Below, piece after piece: positions 25,341-34,203 of a DNA stretch of 64,000 bases. Numbering within the stretch: position 1 is the first letter of the stretch; the number at the start of each line of letters is the position of its first letter. Where the stretch lies: assembly GCF_000312385.1 (NCBI RefSeq), contig NZ_HE997627.1:947282-1011281 (forward strand), in the 5' to 3' direction. The DNA is from Tsukamurella sp. 1534. Its GTDB lineage: Bacteria; Actinomycetota; Actinomycetes; Mycobacteriales; Mycobacteriaceae. Both the position numbers and the translations under genes were made by a program. The notes under the pieces are model-generated. The model saw only the letters and a program-made list of their open reading frames with translations. It ran no database searches and had not been told where the DNA came from.

Positions 25341-26398
25341 CGCCCACCTCCGCGGGCGGCGCGTAGCACCAACACGAAGAACGGGCCGCCGACGAACGCG
25401 GTGACCACCCCGAGCGGCAACTCCCCGGGCGCGACGACGGTGCGCGCCACCACGTCGGCCAGCACCAGGAACGCCGCCCCGCCGAGCAACGACAGGGGCA
25501 GTACGGCGCGGTACGAGGTTCCGGCCAGCCGCCGCACGACGTGCGGCACCACGATCCCGACGAAGCCGATCAGCCCGCCCACGGCCACCGCGGTGGCCGT
25601 GGCCAGCGATGCCGCGAGGAGCACGAGCACCCGCACCCGCCGCGCGTCGAGGCCCAGCGCGGAGGCCTCCTCGTCGCCCACGCCGAGCACGTCGAGGAGC
25701 CGCCCGTGCAGCAGCAGCGCCACCGCGGACACCGCGGCGTACGGCGCGACCGACAGCAGGTGCGGCCCGTCCGCGGCACCGACGCCGCCCAGCACCCACG
25801 AGTAGATCCGTTGCAGCTCCTGCGCATTGCTCTGCATGAGGAACGTCTGCACCGCGCCCAGGAACGCGGTGACCGCCACACCGGCCAGGAGCAGCGTCGC
25901 CGTTCCTCCGCCGCCCGCGGCGTTGCCGAGCACGAACGCGAGCGCCACCCCGGCCAGCGCCCCCACGAACGCCGCGATCGGGATGAGAACGGAGGGGTCC
26001 CCTGGGGCGAGCACGATCACGGCCGTGGCGCCGAGGCCTGCGCCCGCCGCAGCGCCGAGCAGGTACGGGTCGGCGAGCGGGTTGCGGAACACGCCCTGGT
26101 ACCCCGCACCGGCGACGGCGAGGAGCCCGCCCACCAGGCCTGCGGCCAGCACCCTCGGGAGGCGGATCTCCAGGAGCAGGTTCCTCTCCAGCCTCGACAG
26201 CCCGGAGTCGGCGGTCACCAGAGGCAGCCGATCGGCCAGCTCCAGCACGACCCCGCGCAGCGGAAGGTCCGCCGCGCCCACGAGTAGCCCCGCGACCACG
26301 GCGGCGAGGAGCGCCGCGATCGCGACGACGAGTGGAAGGGGTCGCAGCCCGCGCGCACGCGGCGGGGCGGCGCCCGCCTCCCGGGCGGGCGCGTTCAC
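25337..26398 (-). CDS. ABC importer permease (FecCD/BtuC type)
   Basis: 353 aa, about ten helices. FecCD features: RLPRVLAAGLVGGLLAVAGAGYQGVFRNPLADPYLLG, QLLGA-like PYLLGAAAGAGLGA, and the coupling helix GDEEASALGLDARRVR followed by GLIGFVGIVVPHVVRRLAG. Transports cobalamin, heme or ferric siderophore through the inner membrane. GTG 26398 overlaps the stop of the binding-protein gene (GTGA) and the ATPase follows with ATGA, so the three cistrons are translationally coupled. Confidence 0.93.
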   Translation of the reverse strand: MNAPAREAGAAPPRARGLRPLPLVVAIAALLAAVVAGLLVGAADLPLRGVVLELADRLPLVTADSGLSRLERNLLLEIRLPRVLAAGLVGGLLAVAGAGYQGVFRNPLADPYLLGAAAGAGLGATAVIVLAPGDPSVLIPIAAFVGALAGVALAFVLGNAAGGGGTATLLLAGVAVTAFLGAVQTFLMQSNAQELQRIYSWVLGGVGAADGPHLLSVAPYAAVSAVALLLHGRLLDVLGVGDEEASALGLDARRVRVLVLLAASLATATAVAVGGLIGFVGIVVPHVVRRLAGTSYRAVLPLSLLGGAAFLVLADVVARTVVAPGELPLGVVTAFVGGPFFVLVLRAARGGGR

Positions 26399-27327
26399 CC
26401 GCCCGCCGGGACCTTGCCCGGCGCCACGGAGAGGGCGCTGCCGACCGCCCGGTAGAACTCCGGCAGCCGCGGGCCCCAGCGCGAGGTCACGTCGGCGTCG
26501 AGCGAGACGATCCGCCCGTCGCGGACGGCGCGCAGATCACGCCAGCCAGGCCGTTGCGCGACCGTCGCCGGGCTCTGCCCGCAGCATTGCGCGTCCGCCA
26601 GGAACACGAGATCGGGATCCGCCTGCAGCAGAGCCTCTCCGGCGAGCTGCGGGTAGCCGCTGCCCCGGGGGTCGGCGGCATCGGCGATGTTCCGCAGTCC
26701 GAACGCGGCGTAGACCCGGCCTATGAACGTCGTGGACGTCACGGTGCTCAACTGCGGGTCCAGTTCGTGGAAGTACGTGGGCGGGCGGGCGAACCGAGGA
26801 GCGGCGCGCACGGCGTCGTCGATCGCGGCTCGCATCCCGGCCACGACCCGCGTCGCGTCGGCTCCGCGGCCGGTGGCGAGCCCGAGATCGCGGATCTGTT
26901 CGTACGCCTCGTCCAGCGTCGTCGCGGCGGGCTCGACGAGCACCGGCACGCCGACCCTGCGGAGCGCCTCGACGATGCCGCCCCGGTCTCCCGAGACCAC
27001 CACGAGGTCCGGTTCGTACCCGATGATCGCCTCCGCGTTGGGCGTGAATCCGGAGAGCTTCGTCCGCGGCGCCTCCGCCGGGTAGGAGGACTGGTCGTCG
27101 ACGGCCACCACCTGCTGCCCGGCGCCGATCGCGAACAGCGTCTCGGTGTGCGTCGGGGCCAGGGACACGATGCGCCGCGGATCCTTCGGGACCGGGACCG
27201 ACCCGTTCCCGGCGTCGACGGTGACGCTCCCTCGCCGGTCGTCGCCGGCCCCGGTGGAACCGCCGCACGCCGAGACCACCGCGATGGCGACGACGGTCGC
27301 GAACACGCTGCCTGCTCGGCGCATCAT
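26395..27327 (-). CDS. ABC importer substrate-binding lipoprotein (BtuF-like)
   Basis: 310 aa. Signal with lipobox VSAC (Cys about 20), then two PeriBP-type lobes: PRRIVSLAPTHTETLFAIGAGQQVVAVDDQSSYP is the BtuF-like start, GYEPDLVVV and the connecting long helix follow. The Tyr-Pro after VDDQSS resembles the cobalamin site, so cobalamin is the favoured ligand, but heme or siderophore is not excluded. ATG 27327 with GAGGAGGG upstream. No cobalamin riboswitch is visible in the 58-nt gap to the divergent peptidase gene. Confidence 0.82.
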   Translation of the reverse strand: MMRRAGSVFATVVAIAVVSACGGSTGAGDDRRGSVTVDAGNGSVPVPKDPRRIVSLAPTHTETLFAIGAGQQVVAVDDQSSYPAEAPRTKLSGFTPNAEAIIGYEPDLVVVSGDRGGIVEALRRVGVPVLVEPAATTLDEAYEQIRDLGLATGRGADATRVVAGMRAAIDDAVRAAPRFARPPTYFHELDPQLSTVTSTTFIGRVYAAFGLRNIADAADPRGSGYPQLAGEALLQADPDLVFLADAQCCGQSPATVAQRPGWRDLRAVRDGRIVSLDADVTSRWGPRLPEFYRAVGSALSVAPGKVPAGG

Positions 27328-27385
27328 CGTCGCCCTCCTCGTCGTCGGTCGACCACCAGTCTCGCAAACGACGTACGCTGCCGAC

Positions 27386-28024
27386 ATGAACCTCTTGTTG
27401 TTGTCGCTCAACGCGGGGGCACTGCCGGGGTTCCTGCTACGGCACACCGGGCGGGCGCCCAGCGCCCTGCGGATCGGGTTCATCGACGACGCCCACCTCC
27501 CTTACGTGGACCAGCCGTACACCTCGTTCGAGTGGACGCAGCTCACGGACCTGGGCTTCCGTCTCACCCGGATGACCGTCGGGAAATACACGGACGCCGC
27601 GGATTTCGAGTCCGACCTCCGCGGCGTTGACGCCGTGTACCTGTGCGGCGGGCACACGTTCGTGCTGCTGGGCGCGCTGCAGCGGAGCGGCGCCGGGGAG
27701 GTCCTCAAGGCGCGGGTGCGGGCGGGACTCCCCTACATCGGGCTCAGCGCCGGCGCCGTGGTCGCCGGACCGACCGTGGAGCCCGTCGCGCCGCTCGACG
27801 ATCCCGCCGAGGCGCCCGGCGTCACCGACTTCACGGGGTTGGGGCTGGCGGACACCGTCGTCATCCCGCACGCGGACGGCAGGTTGCCGCCGTACCCGTC
27901 GTCGATGATCGACGAGATCGTGCGCACCTACGGCGGCCGCTTCCCACTGACCCGGGTGAACGACGACCAGGCGCTCCTCGTCGAAGACGGGGTGGCCACC
28001 ATCGTCTCCTCCCCGATCACCTGA
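27386..28024 (+). CDS. pepE: Peptidase E (family S51)
   Basis: 212 aa. S51 dipeptidases cleave Asp-Xaa dipeptides with a Ser-His-Glu/Asp triad. Ser nucleophile in GLSAGAVVAGP (about 122-132), YLCGGHTFVLLGAL before it, and VIPHADGR carrying the His. TACGCT ends 6 nt before the ATG at 27386; no ribosome site, so leaderless. Length and order are typical. Confidence 0.85.
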   Translation: MNLLLLSLNAGALPGFLLRHTGRAPSALRIGFIDDAHLPYVDQPYTSFEWTQLTDLGFRLTRMTVGKYTDAADFESDLRGVDAVYLCGGHTFVLLGALQRSGAGEVLKARVRAGLPYIGLSAGAVVAGPTVEPVAPLDDPAEAPGVTDFTGLGLADTVVIPHADGRLPPYPSSMIDEIVRTYGGRFPLTRVNDDQALLVEDGVATIVSSPIT

Positions 28025-28106
28025 CCGCACCGGTGCCACCGTCGATCGGATCACCCGGCACTGCGATCGCACCCGTGCCCGTCCGGCCTCCTCTAGCATC
28101 GGGAGG

Positions 28107-29243
28107 ATGCCCGGTTCGCTGTCCGACGTGATGCCCTCGGTGTGCGCCGCGTTCGGCCTGCCGGGCCCGAATCCGCTCGGATTGCAGGTGGAACGCGACG
28201 TCGTGCTGCTCCTCGTGGACGGTCTCGGTGCCGAATTGCTGGCGCGGCACGCCGAGCACGCGCCGACGCTCGCGGCGCACGCACTGGTCCGCCTCGACGC
28301 GGGCTTCCCGTCGACCACGGCGACCAGCCTGACCAGTCTCGCGATCGGCGCGCCCTGCGCGTCGCACGGCATCGTCGGGTACAGCTTCGGCGTACCCGAC
28401 GAGCGGGGCCGCCGGCTGTTCAACTCCCTGCGCTGGACGATCGACGGCGCGAGCGGGCCGGACGCGCGGGATTCGCACCCTCCCGAGGAACTGCAGCGGC
28501 ACCACAGCCGCCTGGAGGCCCTCGCGCACGGCGGGGCGGAGATCCACTACGTGCTACCCGGGTACCAGGAGCGCTCGGGATTGACCCGGGCCGCGTTCCG
28601 GGCACCGGGCTCGCTCCACCCCGCGTCGTCGTGGGAGGAGGTCCGCGACGGTGTGCTCGAGGTGGCCCGTCACGACTCCCCCGCCCGGCGGTTCGCCTAC
28701 GCCTACTTCAGTTCCCTCGACACCGCGGGCCACATCCACGGCCCCGGCTCGCCCGAATGGCTGCGGGTGCTGCGGGACGTGGAGCGGATGTACGCGGATC
28801 TGTTGGCGGGCCTGCCCGGCACCTGCTCGCTCGTGGTCACCGCGGACCACGGCATGATCCAGGCCGAGTCCCTGGTGGACATCGACTCCCTCAAGGAACT
28901 GCACCACGGCGTCCGCCTGATCGGCGGCGAGGCCCGGGTGCGGCACGTGTACCTCGACCGGGGCCACCACGTGGAGGACGTCGCGCGGCGCTGGGCGGAG
29001 GGGCTCGACGGCTTCGCCCGGGTGGTCACCCGCGAGCAGGCGCTCGACGAGCACTGGTTCGGGCCCACGCCCCCGTCGTCGGTGATCGCGCACCGGATCG
29101 GCCACGTGCTGGCCGTGGCACAGGGCAACACGGTGCTCGTGAGCCCGGCGCAGGAGCCGATGGAGTCCCGCATGCTGGGCCACCACGGCGCGTGGACGGT
29201 GGACGAGCAGGCGATCCCACTCATCGCACCACGCGCCTGCTGA
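28107..29243 (+). CDS. Nucleotide pyrophosphatase/phosphodiesterase family protein
   Basis: 378 aa alkaline-phosphatase superfamily. Metal/active-site motifs: LLLVDGLG (about 32-39), the nucleophile region FPSTTATSLTSLAIGAPCASHGIVGYSF (Thr nucleophile), SSLDTAGHIHGPGS, TADHGM and HHGAW near the C-terminus. Soluble, no signal peptide. Substrate unknown. TAGCAT ends 7 nt before the ATG, and GGGAGG also lies directly upstream. Confidence 0.85.
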   Translation: MPGSLSDVMPSVCAAFGLPGPNPLGLQVERDVVLLLVDGLGAELLARHAEHAPTLAAHALVRLDAGFPSTTATSLTSLAIGAPCASHGIVGYSFGVPDERGRRLFNSLRWTIDGASGPDARDSHPPEELQRHHSRLEALAHGGAEIHYVLPGYQERSGLTRAAFRAPGSLHPASSWEEVRDGVLEVARHDSPARRFAYAYFSSLDTAGHIHGPGSPEWLRVLRDVERMYADLLAGLPGTCSLVVTADHGMIQAESLVDIDSLKELHHGVRLIGGEARVRHVYLDRGHHVEDVARRWAEGLDGFARVVTREQALDEHWFGPTPPSSVIAHRIGHVLAVAQGNTVLVSPAQEPMESRMLGHHGAWTVDEQAIPLIAPRAC

Positions 29244-29259
29244 TCGCCGTCACTCCACG

Positions 29260-31437
29260 TCACGACACCAGGTGCGGCACGGCCACGTGCATCTGCCTCC
29301 GCAGTTCGGGGATCAGCGAGTGCACGAAGGTACTCGTCAGGTGGTGCAGGTCGCGGTACACGACGACGTTGCCCACGACCGGGTGGCAGACCTCCTCGTC
29401 ACACATCCCCCGGCTCAGATCCAGCGAGCTCAGCAGGGGGACCTCGGCGGCGGCCCGGTCCGCGGGATTCACCCGCGCCAGGCTGAAATCGCGCGGCGTC
29501 ATGCACTGCACCGGCGGCTTGTCGGCAAGGCAGTCGAGGGCGCCGCGATCGCCGAACGTGATGGGCCACGGGGTGTCCCGAACCCCGAGCACCGGGATCC
29601 CTGCACGGTCGAACCGGCGGAACACGTCGACGTAGCTCTCCGGCGTCCAGTCGCCCAGTCCGAAACCGGACCTCGGCCGCGTCGACGTGGTGAACACCGC
29701 GTCCGGACGGTCCGCGAGGATCCGCCCGACCGCGCGGTCCACCCAACCGCGGCACTCCGGGTAGAGGCTGCCGAACACGAAGGGCGGGGGCTCGGTGGCG
29801 AGCGGGCAGCCGAGCTTGAGATACGTCGTGATCCTGATCCCGTTCTCCCGCCCGATCCGATCGAGCGCGGTGATCCAGAACTCGGAGTGCGATCCCCCGG
29901 CGAGCGCGATGGTGCGGCTCCCCCGAGGATCCCCGTAGCTGCCGACCCGGATGTCGGAGTCCGCGAAATCGGCGATCCGGCCGTCCCGGGTGGTCACCGG
30001 GACGTCGTGGGAGGCCTCCAGCGGTGACGGCCGGAATTCCGCCGGCGGCGCCGGGAGGGCGTCGAGCATCGCCGCCGCGCCTGGATAGCGGGCGGCGTCG
30101 AGTCCGGCGGGGTCCACGGCGATCCGGTCCACCCTGGCCTGCCAGGCGTGGGCACCGAGGGGCATGGCCGCGGCGCAGATCACCAGGATCGCGGTCACGG
30201 CCGCGCCGTACCGGGCCGAGCGCGGAGACGGCATGTGGGGCACCGTGATCCGCCTGGACCGCGCGTGCCGGGCACGTCCTCGCCGCGGCGTCGGCGCACC
30301 GTCGGGACGTGGCCCCCGCAGCGGATCCTCGACGAACCGGACCGTGAGCATCGCGAGGACGAGGGAGACGGCGAGGACGCCGCAGCCCTCGGCGAACGAC
30401 ACCGCCCTCTCCTCGCGCGCCGCGAGAGAGAAGATCAGCACCGGCCAGTGCCACAGGTAGAGCGAGTAGGCCGTGGCGCCGAGCCGCACCGGTACCGGGT
30501 GCGCGAGCACAGAGGTCGCCGCGGGGCACGGCGCCCCTTGAGGAACGGCGCCGGCCCAGATGATCGCGAGGGTCGCGAGCACCGGTACCAACGCCCACGG
30601 CCCCGGGTACGCGGCCGCTCCGTCGATCCACCAGCCGCACGTGGCGATGACGCCCACGGCGAGTGCGGCGACGGCGGTGCGCACCGCGGCGGGAACGCGG
30701 ACCGCCGGAAGCCACACCGCCAGTACGCCTCCCGCGAGCGGTTCCCACGCCCGGGCGAGGGTGTCGTAGTAGTTCTGCGGCTGCGTGACCCCGGTGTGCG
30801 TCGCCGCCCAGGCGAAGGAGCCCGCGGCGAGCAGGAGCACGCCGACGCCCGCCGACGCGCGGACCGTCCGCGCCCGGAGCGGCCCGTTCCGGGCCCGCGC
30901 CACGATGTTCACCGCTCCGGCGAACACGACGCCGAGGGCGAGCGACCCGACGAAGAACTGCCCCTGCACGGACATCGACCACAGGTGCTGCAGCGGACTG
31001 CCCGCCGCATCGGCCGCGGCGTACGCCAGCGATCGGTCCGCGAGGTGCGAATTCTGTTGATACGTCAGGCTCGCAATCACCTGGGAGCCGATCTCCGACC
31101 ACCGGGTCGCGGGCAGTACCAGCGGGGTGAGCGCCGACACCGCGGTGAGCACCAGGACCAAGGCCGGAAACAACCGGCGCGCGAGACGGCCCAGGCGGGG
31201 AACGGGATTCACGGCCGCGCCGAGCGTGACCGCGGGATCGCGCGCGGCGAGCGCGTGCCGCAGCAGGGAACCGACGAAGAAGTACCCGGAGAGGGTGAGG
31301 AACACGTCGACGCCGCCGGAAACCCGGCCGAACCACACGTGGAAGCACGCGACCAGCGCGATCGCGATGCCGCGCAGGCCTTCGAGATCCGCCCGGTAGC
31401 CTCCCGCGGAGGGGCGGTCACGCACGACGGGAATCAC
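29260..31437 (-). CDS. OafA/YrhL-type acyltransferase with SGNH domain
   Basis: 725 aa. N-terminal Acyltransferase-3 membrane domain (about 12-375, ten or so helices; GYRADLEGLRGIAIALVACFHVW, GGVDVFLTLSGYF, LWSMSVQGQFF with the expected Glu/Gln position being Gln), then a C-terminal extracellular SGNH hydrolase domain (about 430-720) with GGSHSEFW carrying the Ser and DLHHLTSTF the Asp/His. Such proteins O-acetylate cell-wall polymers or glycolipids. Convergent with the phosphodiesterase gene. Confidence 0.87.
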   Translation of the reverse strand: MIPVVRDRPSAGGYRADLEGLRGIAIALVACFHVWFGRVSGGVDVFLTLSGYFFVGSLLRHALAARDPAVTLGAAVNPVPRLGRLARRLFPALVLVLTAVSALTPLVLPATRWSEIGSQVIASLTYQQNSHLADRSLAYAAADAAGSPLQHLWSMSVQGQFFVGSLALGVVFAGAVNIVARARNGPLRARTVRASAGVGVLLLAAGSFAWAATHTGVTQPQNYYDTLARAWEPLAGGVLAVWLPAVRVPAAVRTAVAALAVGVIATCGWWIDGAAAYPGPWALVPVLATLAIIWAGAVPQGAPCPAATSVLAHPVPVRLGATAYSLYLWHWPVLIFSLAAREERAVSFAEGCGVLAVSLVLAMLTVRFVEDPLRGPRPDGAPTPRRGRARHARSRRITVPHMPSPRSARYGAAVTAILVICAAAMPLGAHAWQARVDRIAVDPAGLDAARYPGAAAMLDALPAPPAEFRPSPLEASHDVPVTTRDGRIADFADSDIRVGSYGDPRGSRTIALAGGSHSEFWITALDRIGRENGIRITTYLKLGCPLATEPPPFVFGSLYPECRGWVDRAVGRILADRPDAVFTTSTRPRSGFGLGDWTPESYVDVFRRFDRAGIPVLGVRDTPWPITFGDRGALDCLADKPPVQCMTPRDFSLARVNPADRAAAEVPLLSSLDLSRGMCDEEVCHPVVGNVVVYRDLHHLTSTFVHSLIPELRRQMHVAVPHLVS

Positions 31438-31531
31438 ACCCTTCGGTCGCCGACGTCTGGGTCAGCCCGCCACCCTACCGGGTGAGGTCGGTGGGCGCCC
31501 GGCCCCGGGCGCCGGCGCCGAAGGGGTGGAC

Positions 31532-31918
31532 TCAGTAGGTCACGAACGAGATCCAGGGCTCGAACGAGACCACCGCGCCGTCGGGCCCGAGGATCTCGAG
31601 GCCGTCCGGGCGTGCGTGATAGGCGTACCCGTTGTTGTGCGCGTGGTAGCCGCCGCTCGCGTAGGCGGCGTTGGGGATCGTGACGTAGTTGCCGTTCGTC
31701 TTCGCCTTGCCCTGGTACTGGTACCGGGTGTCACCGGGCTGGGTGCAGACGACCACCTGGGACAGCTGGGACTCGGCCTTGAGGACGATGTCCGTGTTGC
31801 ACCACGGGCCGCCGGGGAAACCGTCGGCGTGGGCTGCGCCGCCGCCGGCCACCAGGCCTCCCGCGGCGAGCGCCCCCACGGTGATCGTCTTGCCGATCGT
31901 GCTGATCGTTCGTCGCAT
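31532..31918 (-). CDS. Small secreted protein
   Basis: 128 aa. Signal peptide about 1-31 ending GGGAAHADG, mature part with two Cys (PWCNTDIVL and VVVCTQPGD), probably a disulfide, and repeated Gly/Asn/Tyr/His-rich strands (YHAHNNGYAYHARPDG). It resembles small exported proteins of Nocardia/Rhodococcus of unknown role. ATG 31918 has GAGGAGAG upstream; a longer frame to 32032 was rejected. Divergent from the TetR gene across a 197-nt gap. Confidence 0.75.
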   Translation of the reverse strand: MRRTISTIGKTITVGALAAGGLVAGGGAAHADGFPGGPWCNTDIVLKAESQLSQVVVCTQPGDTRYQYQGKAKTNGNYVTIPNAAYASGGYHAHNNGYAYHARPDGLEILGPDGAVVSFEPWISFVTY

Positions 31919-32079
31919 GAGTGCTCTCCTCGTCGTATCGCTCGCCGCAGCCGAAGGCCCGAGATTCGTGGACTTCCTTGCTGCGCTGTGGGATGCGGCT
32001 CGGTCTTCACCACTGTTCTTTCTGTCGGTCACGATCTCCGCGGCGTTACTCCACCGCGCGGATCCGTTCCGGAGAACCC

Positions 32080-32112
32080 TTGAAATCAGTAGTTAGTAAC
32101 TAGTAACTTACT
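32080..32112 (+). promoter_or_regulatory. Promoter and operator of the TetR-MFS operon
   Basis: TTGAAA (32080-32085), 18-bp spacer, TAACTT (32104-32109), 6 nt to the ATG at 32116: a leaderless promoter. The spacer and -10 are filled with AGTAACT repeats and their inverse (GTTAGTAAC at 32092-32100, AGTAACTAGTAACT at 32095-32108), an A/T-rich symmetrical block typical of a TetR operator. Confidence 0.7.
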
Positions 32113-32115
32113 GGC

Positions 32116-32688
32116 ATGGCGAAGCGGATGAGCGGATCGGACCGGCGCGCGCAGGTGCTGGCCGTCGCGGCGAAGGAGTTCGCGCAGCACGGGCTGCACG
32201 GCGCCTCGACGGACGAGATCGCACGCGAGGCCGGGATCACGCAGGCGTACGTGTTCCGGATCTTCGGCACCAAGAAGGCACTCTTCCTCGAGCTGGTGCG
32301 GGCCGCGTTCGACCGGCTCGTCGACGGCATGCGCGACGCCGTGGGCGAGTCGGACGGGCTCGACGCCCTGTCGGCGATGGGCCGGCAGTATTACGACCTC
32401 CTGGCGGACGAGACCGGATTGCTCCTGCAGCTCCAGGGATTCGCCGCGTGCGGCGATCCCGACGTGCGCGACGCCGTGCGCGGCTGCTTCGCCCGGCTGT
32501 GGGACACCGCCGACAGCGGGACGGGGCTGGAGCCCGTCACCGTGAAGACGTTCCTGGCCTACGGGATGCTGCTCAACGTGGGTGCGGCGCTCGACGTCGA
32601 GCACGTCGATGCGGACTGGGCCGACGGCATCCGCACCCTCATCCGCCCCGGACTGTTCCGGCACATCACCGCCGAGACGAACCGATGA
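32116..32688 (+). CDS. TetR-family repressor
   Basis: 190 aa. N-terminal helix-turn-helix (about 8-55: RRAQVLAVAAKEFAQHGLHGASTDEIAREAGITQAYVFRIFGTKKALF), C-terminal ligand-binding helices. Its stop overlaps the MFS start (ATGA) and a repeat-rich operator covers its own promoter, so it most likely represses itself and the downstream exporter until an inducer binds. Confidence 0.9.
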   Translation: MAKRMSGSDRRAQVLAVAAKEFAQHGLHGASTDEIAREAGITQAYVFRIFGTKKALFLELVRAAFDRLVDGMRDAVGESDGLDALSAMGRQYYDLLADETGLLLQLQGFAACGDPDVRDAVRGCFARLWDTADSGTGLEPVTVKTFLAYGMLLNVGAALDVEHVDADWADGIRTLIRPGLFRHITAETNR

Positions 32689-34097
32689 CCGCCTCCCCAG
32701 TCGCTGCGGCACCGGAGGCGGGCGGGCTCAGCGCCGCGTTGTTGTGCACGGCCCTGTCCGCGGCGGTGGTCGGCAGCGTCGGCGCACCACTCATCACGCC
32801 CGTGGCGAGGGGCATGCACGTGTCCCTCTCGGCGGCGCAGTGGACGCTCACGATCGTTCTGTTCACGGGAGCGGTCGCCGGGCCGGTGCTGGGCCGGCTC
32901 GGCAGCGGCGCGTACCGCAGGGCGACGATCCGCGGCGCCATCGCCGTCGTCACCCTGGGCGGTGTCCTGACTGTGCTCCCCCTCTCCTTCGCCGCGCTAC
33001 TGGTGGGAAGGGGCCTGCAGGGCATCGGCGTGGCGGTGGTCCCCCTTCTGATGAGCGTCGCTCGGGCTCACCTGCCCGCGGAGCGCTCCGCGCGGACCAT
33101 CGGGGCGCTCTCGGTCGCATCGACCGTCGGCATCGGTGTGGGCTACCCCGTGGTGAGCCTCGTGGACCAGCTCGCCGGCCTGCGCGCCGCGTACGGGCTC
33201 GGGCTCGCCCTCTCCGTCGTCGCGCTCGTCATCGCATGGCGGTCGCTGCCCGCCGAAGCACCCGGCGCGCGCCCGCGGATCGACGTCGCGGGGGCGGCGC
33301 TCCTGGCAGCCGGGACACTGGGCGTCCTCCTCGTCGTGGCGGAGCCGGCGCTGTGGTCGCGGGTCTGGCCGGCGCTCGCCGTGCTCGCCGGCGCGGCGGT
33401 CGTGCTGACGGCGTGGGCGGCGGTCGAGCTCCGCGCACCGTCGCCCTTGGTCGACCTGCGCCTCCTGAGCCGGGGGCCGGTGCTCCGCGCGAACATCGCG
33501 ATGCTCGTCGTGGGGTGCGGGCTGTACCTGTTGTTCAGCGCGTTCACCCGGTTCGTCCAAACCCCGGCCGGGGCGCCCTACGGGTTCGCACTGCCGGGCG
33601 TCGCGGCGGGCGCGGCCCTGATCCCGTTCTCGGCGCTCGGGTTCATCGCGGGACGGTGGCTGCCGCGGTGCGTGGAGCGCTTCGGGGCCGGCCTCGCGTA
33701 CGCGCTGTCTGTCGGGGCCGCGGCCGCCGCGGCGCTGCTGTTCGTCGGGGCCGACGGTTCGCTACCGGCCGTGCTGGCGGCGACTGCACTGCTCGGGTTC
33801 GGCGTGGGCGGCGTGGCCACCGTGATGCCGCGCCTCGTCCTGGCCGGGGCGCCCCAGAGCGAGACGGCGAGCGTGTTGTCGATCAATCAGATCGTCCGCA
33901 GCATCGGATTCAGTGGGGGCAGCGCGCTCGCGGGACTCCTCCTGGCCTCCGCGACGCCGGCGGGAGCCCTGTGGCCCGACGAGGCCGGCTACCTCACCGC
34001 AGCCCTCTGGGCGCTGCCCGCGCTCGGCCTGAGCATCGTCGTCCTCGCCGTCCGGCGGCCGGCCTCCCGGCGGACCACGCCCGGTGCGGCGCCATGA
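32685..34097 (+). CDS. MFS drug-efflux-type transporter
   Basis: 470 aa, 12-14 predicted helices. DHA2/EmrB-like features: WTLTIVLFTGAVAGPVLGRLG, and the antiporter motif C region GLQGIGVAVVPLLMSVARAHLP, GIGVGYPVVSLV. Probably a proton-coupled exporter of hydrophobic compounds. Translationally coupled to the preceding TetR regulator (ATGA). Substrate unknown. Confidence 0.85.
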   Translation: MTASPVAAAPEAGGLSAALLCTALSAAVVGSVGAPLITPVARGMHVSLSAAQWTLTIVLFTGAVAGPVLGRLGSGAYRRATIRGAIAVVTLGGVLTVLPLSFAALLVGRGLQGIGVAVVPLLMSVARAHLPAERSARTIGALSVASTVGIGVGYPVVSLVDQLAGLRAAYGLGLALSVVALVIAWRSLPAEAPGARPRIDVAGAALLAAGTLGVLLVVAEPALWSRVWPALAVLAGAAVVLTAWAAVELRAPSPLVDLRLLSRGPVLRANIAMLVVGCGLYLLFSAFTRFVQTPAGAPYGFALPGVAAGAALIPFSALGFIAGRWLPRCVERFGAGLAYALSVGAAAAAALLFVGADGSLPAVLAATALLGFGVGGVATVMPRLVLAGAPQSETASVLSINQIVRSIGFSGGSALAGLLLASATPAGALWPDEAGYLTAALWALPALGLSIVVLAVRRPASRRTTPGAAP

Positions 34098-34203
34098 CCT
34101 GCGCACTCCGGGCCGGGACGTGCCGATCGCCGACGCGCCGTGCCCCCTCAGTCACTGTCCGTAAGCCGACGCGTAAAATATCGGACAATAATCGGCACTT
34201 GGG

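Noticed and set aside
27328-27385. Cobalamin riboswitch for the BtuFCD-like operon
   Set aside because: The divergent gap is only 58 nt and has no B12-box; it is too short for the aptamer.
30148-31485. 445-aa plus-strand frame
   Set aside because: Antisense of the OafA-type acyltransferase; low-complexity Arg/Glu-rich product.
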